Below, piece after piece: positions 1-7,025 of a DNA stretch of 11,235 nucleotides (positions within the stretch are counted from its first letter, which is position 1; every line of letters begins with the position of its first letter). Both the position numbers and the translations under genes were made by a program. Under the pieces are notes generated by a model. That model was given only the letters and a program-made list of their open reading frames with translations. It was not told the origin of the DNA and did no database searches. Source of the DNA: Oscillospiraceae bacterium (GTDB taxonomy: Bacteria > Bacillota > Clostridia > Oscillospirales > Ruminococcaceae); NCBI GenBank assembly GCA_017848155.1, contig JAGAKC010000159.1, positions 1 to 11,235 on the forward strand, read 5' to 3'.

Positions 1-545
1 GGGTTGCAACTATCTTGATTGTTATTATGTTTGTAGCTGCTGCGGCTGTCGCATTCCTTGCTTTTACTAAGATTCGCAGAAAGATTTCTTTTAAGTTCAC
101 TCCCGACGAGAAGAAGCCTGCATTTGCTATCCTCATTTCCGCAGGTTCGATCGTTCTCAGCTTTGTTCTTACTATCGTAGCTGTTACTATCTGGCACAAG
201 ATGATGTACCCCGGTGCTTCTGTTGGCGCTATGGACTACATGTACTTCATCATTTATGGCGGTGCTACACTGTTCCTGGCTCTTGCAATGATGGGTGGCT
301 ATGGCTTTACAAAGTTCGGTACTCTCGGACTTTATCTGCTGGTTGCCTCCAACAACTTCATCTCCATATTCAGCGTGTTCAGCCAGAGAAGTGCTGCGGT
401 TGCCGCAGGCACTGTTACAACAGGTACAAACTACATCATCGCAGGAATCCTCTTTATCCTTTCGCTCATTTCCTGCCTTGCTATCATCCTTGTATTTGTT
501 GTTAAGGGTGTAAGCGATTATCAGTATCAGAAGCGTTTCTGCTGA
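1..545 (+). CDS. Multi-span membrane protein of unknown function (5' end outside window)
   Basis: The reading frame is already open at base 3 and stops with TGA at 543-545. A TTG at 15 could serve as a start but has no ribosome binding site in front of it, so the true start most likely lies before the window. The visible ~180 residues are very hydrophobic, with about five candidate membrane helices: the first ~20 residues, then (counting from the TTG) about 37-60, 78-97, 101-122 and 136-163. The first is followed by a basic patch (KIRRK) and a charged loop (PDEKK), so that loop is probably cytosolic. The C-terminus is short and basic. I recognise no family motif or catalytic residue. It is the last gene of its unit, since an intrinsic terminator follows within 30 bp. 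It precedes the SCIFF locus but has its own terminator, so a functional link is not shown. Confidence 0.7.
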   Translation, partial: VATILIVIMFVAAAAVAFLAFTKIRRKISFKFTPDEKKPAFAILISAGSIVLSFVLTIVAVTIWHKMMYPGASVGAMDYMYFIIYGGATLFLALAMMGGYGFTKFGTLGLYLLVASNNFISIFSVFSQRSAAVAAGTVTTGTNYIIAGILFILSLISCLAIILVFVVKGVSDYQYQKRFC

Positions 546-570
546 TACAGTAATATCCGATCAATGAAAT

Positions 571-605
571 ACCGCCTGCGACGATGTTGCGGGCGGTTTT
601 GTTTT
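571..605 (+). terminator. Intrinsic terminator after the membrane protein gene
   Basis: Stem 571-579 (ACCGCCTGC) pairs with 589-597 (GCGGGCGGT) with one G-T wobble, around a 9-nt loop. A T-rich tract (TTTTGTTTT) runs to 605. It separates the upstream gene from the scfA promoter. Confidence 0.85.
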
Positions 606-647
606 GCGTTTCTGTGCTGCTTGTGAGAAAATATTTCGCTTTCCCTC

Positions 648-676
648 TTGAAAAATGAAAAGAGATATGTTATAAT
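648..676 (+). promoter_or_regulatory. Sigma-A-type promoter of scfA
   Basis: The -35 box TTGAAA lies at 648-653 and the -10 box TATAAT at 671-676, with a 17-bp spacer. A TG dinucleotide at 668-669 gives an extended -10 (TGTTATAAT). This is the best promoter match in the window and predicts strong expression. Transcription should start near 683, leaving a leader of about 55 nt before the scfA start codon. Confidence 0.8.
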
Positions 677-738
677 GTAATGTAAGCAACAGGGCGGACG
701 CCCCGGGCAAAAACAATATTAAGAAAGAGGTGTTCCTT

Positions 739-882
739 TTGAAGCACATTACAACTATCAACAAGGCTAATCTCAAGACAACAGCGGCTAAGGGCGGCTG
801 CGGCAAGTGCCAGTCTTCCTGCCAGTCTGCATGTAAGACTTCCTGCACAGTTGCAAACCAGAAGTGCGAAGCAGTTAAGTAA
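739..882 (+). CDS. scfA: SCIFF family RiPP precursor peptide (six cysteines in forty-five)
   Basis: This 47-residue peptide begins MKHITTINKANLKTT and carries six cysteines at positions 21, 24, 28, 32, 36 and 43 (spacing C-x2-C-x3-C-x3-C-x3-C-x6-C). Its core SACKTSCTVANQ is typical of SCIFF, the small peptide found almost universally in Clostridia and modified by a partner radical-SAM enzyme. In the studied Clostridium thermocellum pair (CteA/CteB) a thioether forms between Cys32 and Thr37; both residues are present here at the same numbers. The start is TTG at 739, set by the ribosome binding site GAAAGAGG about 6 nt upstream. The gene is short and lacks ATG, so automatic callers can miss it. 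A strong promoter precedes it and a terminator follows it, with the maturase gene scfB next. The biological role of mature SCIFF is not established. Confidence 0.95.
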   Translation: MKHITTINKANLKTTAAKGGCGKCQSSCQSACKTSCTVANQKCEAVK

Positions 883-910
883 TTTTTCTTAACAGTCTTT
901 TGAGAAGATC

Positions 911-944
911 ATTTTGGGCGGGAGCTGTTCCGCCCAAAATTTTT
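911..944 (+). terminator. Intrinsic terminator between scfA and scfB
   Basis: A perfect 11-bp stem, 911-921 (ATTTTGGGCGG) with 930-940, closes an 8-nt loop and runs into TTTTT. It sits between the precursor and maturase genes. I see no convincing promoter between it and scfB, so scfB is probably expressed by readthrough, giving much more precursor than enzyme. Confidence 0.85.
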
Positions 945-984
945 GACCATCACCTATTTCTTATCATGAAAGGTTATTTGAATC

Positions 985-2355
985 ATGAATCATCTTATAC
1001 ATAAATTTAAGCAGCTTGGATATAACATAGTTCTTGATGTCAGCAGCAACGGTGTGCATGTTGTCGACGATTGTGCATATGATATACTCGATCATGTGAG
1101 TGCTCCCATGAGTGAGGAATGTCCCGAGGAGCTTTTTGCAAAGCTCTCCGCCTACAGCGAGCAGGAGATACGGGACAATTACGCAGAGCTTTACGAGCTT
1201 TATAAAGAGGGAATTCTTTTTTCGGCTGACGAATATGAGAAATTCTCCGACACGATGATGAAGTCACCTGTCAAGTCGATGTGCCTTAATGTTGCGCATG
1301 ACTGCAATCTGCGCTGTGAGTATTGCTTCGCTCAGAAGGGTGATTTTGGTGGCGCACGCTGTCTTATGACTCCAGAAACGGGAAAAAAGGCTATAGATTT
1401 TCTTATAGCAAACTCTGCTGACAGGCAGAATCTGGAGCTTGACTTTTTCGGCGGTGAGCCTCTCATGGCGTGGGATACTGTTGTGGAAACAGTGAATTAC
1501 GCACGTTCCATTGAGAAGCAGCATGGAAAGAACTTCCGCTTCACCATCACCACAAACGGTCTGTTGCTTGATGACGAAAAGATAGAGTACATCAATCGGG
1601 AAATGAGCAACTGTGTGCTTTCTCTTGACGGAAGAAAGGAAGTCACCGACAGAACACGTTCTACCATGAACGGAAAGAGTGCATATGACATAATCGTGCC
1701 GAAGTTCCAGAAGCTTGTGGAGAATCGTGGCGATAAGGACTATTATGTCCGTGCGACTTTTACAAAGTACAATCTTGACTTTACAGACGATGTGCTTCAC
1801 ATCCGTGATCTCGGTTTTGAGCAGCTTTCTGCTGAACCTGTGGTAACAGACCCGAAGATGCCATTTGCCATCAACGAGTGCGACCTGCCCCGTGTATTCT
1901 CGGAGTATGACCGTCTTGCACAGGTAATGGCTGACCGTACCGAGAATAAGTTCAATTTCTTCCATTTTGTTGTAGATCTCGATCAGGGTCCCTGCGCAAT
2001 CAAGCGTCTGCGTGGCTGTGGCTGCGGCAACGATTATGTTGCGGTGACTCCCGAGGGCGATATCTACCCCTGCCATCAGTTCGTTGGTATTGAAGAGTGG
2101 AAAATGGGCAACCTTTATGATGGTACCTTTGACCACGATATCAAGACTACATTTGCAAAGACACACATTTATAGCAAGATAGGCTGCCGTGACTGCTGGG
2201 CGAAGTTCTTCTGCTCGGGCGGATGCAACGCAAATGCATTCATATATGAGGGCGATATCAGAAAGCCTCATAAGATATCCTGCGAGATGCAGAAGAAGCG
2301 TCTGGAGTGTGCACTCGGGTTGGCGGTACACAGGGCTGTGAAGGAGCAGAGCTGA
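985..2355 (+). CDS. scfB: SCIFF maturase, radical SAM/SPASM thioether synthase
   Basis: This 456-residue enzyme is the expected partner of the SCIFF peptide. It uses reductive cleavage of S-adenosylmethionine to start radical formation of Cys-to-alpha-carbon thioether bonds (a ranthipeptide/sactipeptide-type reaction) in the cytosol. The N-terminal ~90 residues fit the PqqD-like RiPP recognition domain that binds the leader peptide. The radical SAM core carries the CxxxCxxC cluster motif at C107, C111 and C114 (CNLRCEYCF), GGEP at 156-159 and an ITTNG strand near 188-192. The C-terminal SPASM/twitch region is cysteine rich: C337, C345, C347, C363 (YPCHQF), C401-x2-C404, C410-x3-C414 and C433, enough for two auxiliary [4Fe-4S] clusters. 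The length fits the family. The ATG at 985 follows GAAAGG (968-973) at a slightly long 11-nt spacing. scfA is 102 bp upstream, across a terminator. Confidence 0.95.
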   Translation: MNHLIHKFKQLGYNIVLDVSSNGVHVVDDCAYDILDHVSAPMSEECPEELFAKLSAYSEQEIRDNYAELYELYKEGILFSADEYEKFSDTMMKSPVKSMCLNVAHDCNLRCEYCFAQKGDFGGARCLMTPETGKKAIDFLIANSADRQNLELDFFGGEPLMAWDTVVETVNYARSIEKQHGKNFRFTITTNGLLLDDEKIEYINREMSNCVLSLDGRKEVTDRTRSTMNGKSAYDIIVPKFQKLVENRGDKDYYVRATFTKYNLDFTDDVLHIRDLGFEQLSAEPVVTDPKMPFAINECDLPRVFSEYDRLAQVMADRTENKFNFFHFVVDLDQGPCAIKRLRGCGCGNDYVAVTPEGDIYPCHQFVGIEEWKMGNLYDGTFDHDIKTTFAKTHIYSKIGCRDCWAKFFCSGGCNANAFIYEGDIRKPHKISCEMQKKRLECALGLAVHRAVKEQS

Positions 2356-2356
2356 T

Positions 2357-2386
2357 CTGACGCAGCATTAATATCCATGATATGAT
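2357..2386 (+). promoter_or_regulatory. Possible pyk promoter just after scfB
   Basis: An extended -10 (TGATATGAT; hexamer TATGAT at 2381-2386) has a weaker -35 candidate CTGACG at 2357-2362, with an 18-bp spacer. The predicted start, near 2393, falls inside the left arm of the following terminator hairpin. There is no room for a promoter between that terminator and pyk, so this is the best local candidate. Confidence 0.45.
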
Positions 2387-2388
2387 AG

Positions 2389-2438
2389 CAGCCGCCCTGC
2401 GGTATTGCCGACGGGCAGTATCGGTGCGGCTGTTTTTT
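2389..2438 (+). terminator. Long intrinsic terminator between scfB and pyk
   Basis: The base stem CAGCCGC (2389-2395) pairs with GCGGCTG (2426-2432). Across a small internal loop, an upper stem of about 10 bp with two G-T pairs, 2400-2409 with 2414-2423, closes on a GACG loop. Six Ts follow at 2433-2438. The pyk ribosome binding site begins only ~6 nt after the T tract. Confidence 0.8.
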
Positions 2439-2458
2439 ATACAGAAAGGAAAGTCATT

Positions 2459-4225
2459 ATGAGAAGAACAAAGATAGTATGTACTCTCGGTCCTGCAACA
2501 AAGTCCGACGAGGTGCTTCGCCGTCTTATTGAAAACGGCATGAACGTAGCACGTCAGAACTTCTCCCACGGCACGCACGAGAGCCACAAGGTCACTCACG
2601 ATCAGATAGTGAGGATCGCTAAGGAGATGGGCAAGCCCGTGGCAACTCTGCTTGACACAAAGGGTCCTGAGATACGTCTTAAGAAGTTTGCAGGCGGAAA
2701 AAGACCCGAGCTTGAAAACGGCAGCACTTTTACACTTACTACACGTGAGGTAGAGGGTGACGAAAAGTGTGTTTCCATAACATACAAGAATCTTGCCGAT
2801 GATATAGAGGTCGGCACTAAGATACTGATAGATGACGGTAATGTTGCGCTGCGCTGCATGGATATATTAAGAAATGCGGATGGTACATCCGATATCGTTT
2901 GTACGGTAACGAGCGGAGGTGTGGTATCTGACAGAAAGGGTGTAAATATTCCCGGCGTCAAGCTGTCTATGCCATATCTCAGTGATGTGGATATCGCAGA
3001 TATACGCTTTGCGGCAAGGGAGAATTTCGATTTTATCGCTGCGTCGTTTGTTACCTGTGCTGACGATGTTATCGGTGTGCGCAAGATACTTGAGGAAGAG
3101 GGAAGAGCTGATATCAGGATAATCGCCAAGATAGAAAACGGCGAGGGTGTAAAGAATATCGACAGTATCCTCCGTGTTGCGGACGGAATCATGGTCGCAC
3201 GTGGCGATATGGGTGTAGAGATACCTTTTGAGGAGATACCCCAGCTTCAGAAGATGCTTATCAAGAAGGGATATAATGCAAACAAGCAGGTCATCACAGC
3301 TACACAGATGCTGGAGTCTATGATACACAATCCCCGTCCCACCCGTGCCGAAACAACTGACGTTGCAAATGCAATTTACGACGGCACTTCCGCTATAATG
3401 CTGTCAGGCGAAACGGCAGCAGGTGAGCACCCTGTTGAAGCTGTAAAGACGATGGCGCTTATTGCGGAGACCACAGAAAAGGCCATAGATTACAAGAAGC
3501 GTTTCTATAAGCAGGAGGCAAGAAGCTCCGTAAACGTGTCTACCGCCATATCTCATGCAACTGTTGCGGCGGCTATGGACCTCGGCGCAACTGCTATCCT
3601 TACCGTTACAAAGACAGGCTCTACGGCACGTATGATATCAAGATACCGTCCCGAGTGTCCCATCATCTCCTGCACCACCAGTGAAACGGCTATGCGTCAG
3701 CTGAATATGTCTTGGGGCGTTATTCCTCTCATGGCAGAGGAGATGATAACCAATACTGACGACCTTATCCATCACGCTGTACAGAAGGCATGCGAGGCAG
3801 GTCTGCTGAAAAATGGCGACCTTGTGGTCATTACGGCAGGTGTACCTCTCGGAGTATCCGGTACGACAAATCTTATGAAGGTCCATATCGTAGGCGACGT
3901 GCTGGTTACAGGCAGAGGTGTCAATACAGGTGTGGTCACATCCACCGTATGTGTATGCTCCAGTGAGGAGGAAGCGCAGGAGCGCTTTGAGGCAGGTCAG
4001 ATATTGTGTATCCCCAAGACCAGCAGCGCTGTGCTGCCGCTGCTTAAATCTGCTTCGGGCATAATCACCGAGGAGGATGACCCTGATTGTCACGCAGCTA
4101 TCGTCGGCATGGCACTGGATATTCCTGTTATAATCGGCGCAAAGAATGCGGCATTCATACTGAAATCCGGCACTGCTGTTACAATGGACGCAGAAAGAGG
4201 TACTGTTTCCTCAGGCGAGGGCTGA
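2459..4225 (+). CDS. pyk: Pyruvate kinase with extra C-terminal domain
   Basis: Pyruvate kinase makes pyruvate and ATP from phosphoenolpyruvate and ADP, the last step of glycolysis, in the cytosol. At 588 residues this is the long form known from Bacillus and Geobacillus. Seen motifs: RRTKIVCTLGPA at the N-terminus, DTKGPEIR at 66-73, the family signature IIAKIENGEG around catalytic K224 and metal ligand E226, VARGDMGVEIP from about 246, and ATQMLESMIHNPRPTRAE from about 281. The regulatory C domain follows, then from about residue 490 an extra domain resembling the PEP-utiliser swivelling domain, with CHAAIVG and IPVIIG. The usual serine of the SHxAIVG motif is a cysteine here, and the preceding glycine-rich stretch is replaced by acidic residues. 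The ATG at 2459 follows AGAAAGGAAAG; the frame is open farther upstream but only through the terminator hairpin. It forms a single-gene unit between two terminators. Confidence 0.97.
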   Translation: MRRTKIVCTLGPATKSDEVLRRLIENGMNVARQNFSHGTHESHKVTHDQIVRIAKEMGKPVATLLDTKGPEIRLKKFAGGKRPELENGSTFTLTTREVEGDEKCVSITYKNLADDIEVGTKILIDDGNVALRCMDILRNADGTSDIVCTVTSGGVVSDRKGVNIPGVKLSMPYLSDVDIADIRFAARENFDFIAASFVTCADDVIGVRKILEEEGRADIRIIAKIENGEGVKNIDSILRVADGIMVARGDMGVEIPFEEIPQLQKMLIKKGYNANKQVITATQMLESMIHNPRPTRAETTDVANAIYDGTSAIMLSGETAAGEHPVEAVKTMALIAETTEKAIDYKKRFYKQEARSSVNVSTAISHATVAAAMDLGATAILTVTKTGSTARMISRYRPECPIISCTTSETAMRQLNMSWGVIPLMAEEMITNTDDLIHHAVQKACEAGLLKNGDLVVITAGVPLGVSGTTNLMKVHIVGDVLVTGRGVNTGVVTSTVCVCSSEEEAQERFEAGQILCIPKTSSAVLPLLKSASGIITEEDDPDCHAAIVGMALDIPVIIGAKNAAFILKSGTAVTMDAERGTVSSGEG

Positions 4226-4245
4226 TCTGAATAGAATAAATATAG

Positions 4246-4281
4246 CTGCCTTTGGTTTGCTCCAAAGGCAGTTTTTGTTTT
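4246..4281 (+). terminator. Intrinsic terminator after pyk
   Basis: A perfect 10-bp stem CTGCCTTTGG (4246-4255) and CCAAAGGCAG (4262-4271) closes a 6-nt loop, followed by TTTTTGTTTT. It ends exactly where the convergent ylbJ-like gene stops. The flank on the other side is only A/T rich, so action on the - strand is less certain. Confidence 0.9.
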
Positions 4282-5342
4282 CAGGAGCATCGTCTGCCAC
4301 GGGAGGTATACAGCAGCATTCCGCACATTATCAAAACGCACAGTGACATTCCCGCATTTACCGAAAAGGTCTGCATTTGAACAGCAGGTGCAGCTGATGC
4401 TGAAACTGCGCCGAAGGGGATGAAGATTCCTGTGAAAGAAATAAGAGCGGACAGCGCTGCGGCAGGTATACGTGACAAAAGAAAATGCTTCATGGGGATA
4501 AGTCCTGATGTGATGGCGGATATCTGCATGATGACGCATACTCCGCCGAAGCTGAGAAGTGCGCTGCTTAGCGGAAGTGTGTACACACCGAGCGGCAGCA
4601 GCTCCTTTATGCGGCTTATTTCAAGCAGAGCAGGAAATATTACATCGGAATTTTTGTCCATAAGTACGATTCCTGACAGTGAGGAGATAAGCTGCGACAC
4701 TCCTGAAATGTCAAGCATAGCTGTTATGACGGAAAAGCCTGTTATCATTGCACAGACAGTGAACATTACCTTGGCACAGGCGGTAACAGAGCCGATAAAG
4801 ACATCTGCCGACAGGTCGAAGCTGTTATCTGACCGAAGCAGCGATATTTTGCTGCGGCGGCATATGAATACTGCGATGAGCATTGATGAGATAAAGCATG
4901 CGCCGAATATTACAGCGCCGATGGCAGTGCTTGAAAAGACCCTTGCTCCGACTATGCAGATTATAAATGACGGACCGCTGCCGTAGCAGCAGCACAGCAG
5001 CCGCCCTGCGTCATCCTTTGACAGTCGTTTCTCCTGAACGAGTGATGTCAGCAGCTTTGCGCCGACAGGGTATCCGCCGATATTGCTCAGAATAATTATC
5101 GCACAAAGCTCCTCATCGATCTTCAGCAGATGCGACAATGGGATGGTAACAGGCCGAAGTACCGTTACATACAATCCGCTGCTTTGCAGATATACACAAA
5201 GCACAGTGAATGCAAATAGTGATGGGATGATGATATCAAGGCAGCTGTATACAGCACTGCCTACAGCGTCTGCCACGGTGGACGGCTCGGTCAGTATGAT
5301 CGCTGCTGCGCATATGGCAGCCGCTGAAAGGATATATTTCAT
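4281..5342 (-). CDS. ylbJ: YlbJ-like sporulation integral membrane protein
   Basis: This 353-residue polytopic membrane protein matches the YlbJ family, related to nucleoside-recognition (Gate) domain transporters. In Bacillus subtilis ylbJ is a sigma-E gene needed for proper spore formation; its substrate is not known. Helices are predicted at about 3-18, 33-52, 77-100, 124-160, 183-215, 255-280, 290-312 and 329-345. The two diagnostic stretches are NIGGYPVGAKL (about 87-97) and CCCYGSGPSFIICIVG (about 117-132), which correspond to the paired gate motifs of the family. The start at 5342 is chosen because AAGAGGTG lies just upstream; an in-frame ATG at 5381 adds 13 residues but has no good ribosome binding site. 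It diverges from yqfC across 86 bp and converges on pyk. The family call is good, the symbol less so. Confidence 0.85.
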   Translation of the reverse strand: MKYILSAAAICAAAIILTEPSTVADAVGSAVYSCLDIIIPSLFAFTVLCVYLQSSGLYVTVLRPVTIPLSHLLKIDEELCAIIILSNIGGYPVGAKLLTSLVQEKRLSKDDAGRLLCCCYGSGPSFIICIVGARVFSSTAIGAVIFGACFISSMLIAVFICRRSKISLLRSDNSFDLSADVFIGSVTACAKVMFTVCAMITGFSVITAMLDISGVSQLISSLSGIVLMDKNSDVIFPALLEISRIKELLPLGVYTLPLSSALLSFGGVCVIMQISAITSGLIPMKHFLLSRIPAAALSALISFTGIFIPFGAVSASAAPAVQMQTFSVNAGMSLCVLIMCGMLLYTSRGRRCS

Positions 5343-5377
5343 GCAACACCTCTTAAGTTCTTTTTGCTTATACCATG

Positions 5378-5405
5378 TCATATTATATTCCGAAAGACAT
5401 GCTTT
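5378..5405 (+). promoter_or_regulatory. Possible sigma-E-like promoter before yqfC
   Basis: TCATATT at 5378-5384 fits the Bacillus sigma-E -35 consensus (KMATATT). After 13 bp, CATGCTTT at 5398-5405 is a partial match to the -10 consensus CATACANT. The predicted start near 5412 would leave a very short leader that still holds the ribosome binding site GGAGGT (5415-5420). This is the divergent region shared with ylbJ. The -10 match is imperfect. Confidence 0.3.
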
Positions 5406-5428
5406 AAGAATTTCGGAGGTGAAATGTC

Positions 5429-5683
5429 ATGGGGATAAAAAGCAGGCTTATAAGGCTGACAGAGGTGCACGGTGAGATGCTTGTCACTCTTAGCGGCAGC
5501 AGGGAGGTCTGTGTCGAAAACTGTACGGGTATAACCTGTGCTGACGAAAACTGTGCGGTGTTATGCTCGGAGAAAGAGAGTATACGGGTCACGGGCACGG
5601 CTCTTGTGTTGGAAAGCTATGGCGCCTATGGCGTGAAGATAACGGGGAGGATACATTCCGTAACACTGGAGGATATGGAATGA
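5429..5683 (+). CDS. yqfC: YabP/YqfC family sporulation protein
   Basis: This 84-residue soluble protein belongs to the YabP/YqfC family by its length, its beta-rich pattern (VTLSGSREVCVENCTGI; TALVLESYGAYGVKITGRI) and its place directly before a yqfD gene. In Bacillus the family is expressed in the mother cell under sigma-E; the molecular role is unclear. The ending with GRIHSVTLED is typical of this family, where a short beta strand closes the domain. The ATG at 5429 lies 8 nt after GGAGGT; another ATG at 5424 is out of frame. Four cysteines (C28, C32, C37, C42, C46 region) are more than usual for so small a protein, but no spacing suggests a metal site. The stop overlaps the yqfD start by 4 nt (ATGA), implying translational coupling. 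Confidence 0.85.
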   Translation: MGIKSRLIRLTEVHGEMLVTLSGSREVCVENCTGITCADENCAVLCSEKESIRVTGTALVLESYGAYGVKITGRIHSVTLEDME

Positions 5684-6924
5684 TGGGTAAGAACATGAAT
5701 ACCGCTTCCCGTGCACCGAGGGGATTATACCTCGGCACGGTGGAGATAAAGGGTATAGGCGGTTTTCAGGAGCGTTTTCTTTCGGAGATGCTGGATAAAG
5801 GTGTAAAGCTGCGCCGTGTCAGGTGTGCGGACGGCATACTGACAGCGGTGATCTCCCCTCTTTCCTACAGACTTGCAGCGGTCACTGCAAAAAAATACGG
5901 GATAAGGCTGCGTGCAGGAAAACGCAGCGGCCTTTATTTCGCAGCGCAGCGCTACAGCCGCCGTGCAGGACTTTATGCAGGCTTTATCGTGTTCTGTCTT
6001 ATGCTGTCTGTAGGGCAGGCAACGGTTGCGGATATACGTATAGAGGGCGATGCGCCCACTGCGCAGGTCGTGCGGATACTCGAGGAGTGCGGAATAAAAA
6101 GAGGAGTTTCTTCTCATGGACTCGATCTTTCACAGGCAGAGCGCAGATTGCTGCTGGAGCTTGAGGACGCAGCGTGGGTGGATGTGTCGGTGGTGGGGTG
6201 CAGGGTAACTACCACGGTGCACAACGGTACAGCAATGCCTGAGATGCTGGATGATGATACCCCGTGTAATATCATTTCGACCCGTGATGCGGCGGTGGTC
6301 GAAACTGTGGTCCGCAAGGGAAAGCTGGTGACGCAGATAGGCAGCGGCGTTCAGAAGGGCGGTCTGCTTGTAAGCGGAGCGGTGGCGGACGGCGGCGAGC
6401 ATGTGCTGTATCAGCATGCAAGCGCCGAGATAATAGGGGAGTTTTCCGAAACACGTGAGTTTTTTGTCCCCTATAAGGAGGTTATTCGAAAGGCTGACGG
6501 AGAAAAGACAGAATTCCGTTATCTCGTATTTATGGAGGATGTGTACCCTTTGTTTTGGGGTGAAGCCTTTGTGGAGGATGCACTGTACACCGAGCGCACA
6601 GAGATAATCGGACCTCTCGGAGCGGAATCCCCGTTCAGGATAAGGGTGGGCACCTACACAAGATACACCGAAAGGGAGATAACACGCTGCGATGATGATT
6701 GTATTGCGGAGTTCAGACGGCTCAGGTCGGATTTTGAGGAGAATTTCTATTCGGAATATGATGTCATTTCGGTAGTGGAGCGGCTGATTCCCGATGAAAA
6801 GGGGCTTCGTGTGGCTGTGGATTATACTCTCAGAGGAAACATAGCGCAGGAGCAGGCTATAGGCGTAGACCTTACCGCTTCTCAAAAGCCTTTGGCGGAG
6901 CTTCCCGAAGCTGCCACATCGTAA
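5680..6924 (+). CDS. yqfD: Sporulation protein YqfD
   Basis: This 414-residue protein is close in length to Bacillus YqfD (about 400). In Bacillus, yqfD is a sigma-E mother-cell gene linked to the engulfing forespore membrane and to SpoIIIAH/SpoIVFA-type functions; its exact action is not settled. The N-terminal ~90 residues form a basic soluble domain (IKGIGGFQERFLSEMLDKGV, KKYGIRLRAGKRSG). A single membrane helix follows at about 97-113 (AGLYAGFIVFCLMLSVG). The C-terminal ~300 residues look exported and beta rich, starting with a POTRA/FtsQ-like stretch (IRIEGDAPTAQVVRILEECG, then LLLELEDAAWVDVSVVG). ATG at 5680 follows GGAGG (5668-5672) by 7 nt; ATG 5683 is an equally possible start. The usual next genes, phoH and ybeY, are absent: a hairpin follows and the next gene is on the other strand. 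Confidence 0.9.
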   Translation: MMGKNMNTASRAPRGLYLGTVEIKGIGGFQERFLSEMLDKGVKLRRVRCADGILTAVISPLSYRLAAVTAKKYGIRLRAGKRSGLYFAAQRYSRRAGLYAGFIVFCLMLSVGQATVADIRIEGDAPTAQVVRILEECGIKRGVSSHGLDLSQAERRLLLELEDAAWVDVSVVGCRVTTTVHNGTAMPEMLDDDTPCNIISTRDAAVVETVVRKGKLVTQIGSGVQKGGLLVSGAVADGGEHVLYQHASAEIIGEFSETREFFVPYKEVIRKADGEKTEFRYLVFMEDVYPLFWGEAFVEDALYTERTEIIGPLGAESPFRIRVGTYTRYTEREITRCDDDCIAEFRRLRSDFEENFYSEYDVISVVERLIPDEKGLRVAVDYTLRGNIAQEQAIGVDLTASQKPLAELPEAATS

Positions 6925-6932
6925 AAACAGCA

Positions 6933-6973
6933 ATGCCCTGCACAGGTCATCGTCATCATGACCGTGCAGGGCA
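6933..6973. terminator. Hairpin between convergent yqfD and the DUF4097 gene
   Basis: A 17-bp stem with a single bulged A (6944) pairs 6933-6950 with 6958-6973 (ATGCCCTGCAC with GTGCAGGGCAT, GGTCAT with ATGACC) around a 7-nt loop. The T tract is weak on both strands: ATATATTTAA on +, and TGCTGTTTTT on -. Because the genes on both sides converge on it, a bidirectional terminator is the most likely role. Confidence 0.65.
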
Positions 6974-7025
6974 TATATATTTAACCTGGGGTCAGAACTG
7001 TGGCTGAACTGACAGCAGGGTTGTT

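Noticed and set aside
692..708. GGGC/GCCC hairpin in the scfA leader as a riboswitch element
   Set aside because: The stem is only 4 bp and the leader is about 55 nt, too short and simple for a known riboswitch class.
1264..2331. A 355-codon open frame on the - strand inside scfB
   Set aside because: It lies fully antisense to a gene with clear radical-SAM motifs, has no ribosome binding site and its product resembles no protein. It is a by-product of codon bias in scfB.
4420..4986. A 188-codon + strand frame inside the ylbJ-like gene
   Set aside because: The opposite strand codes a coherent polytopic membrane protein with family motifs; this frame has no ribosome binding site.
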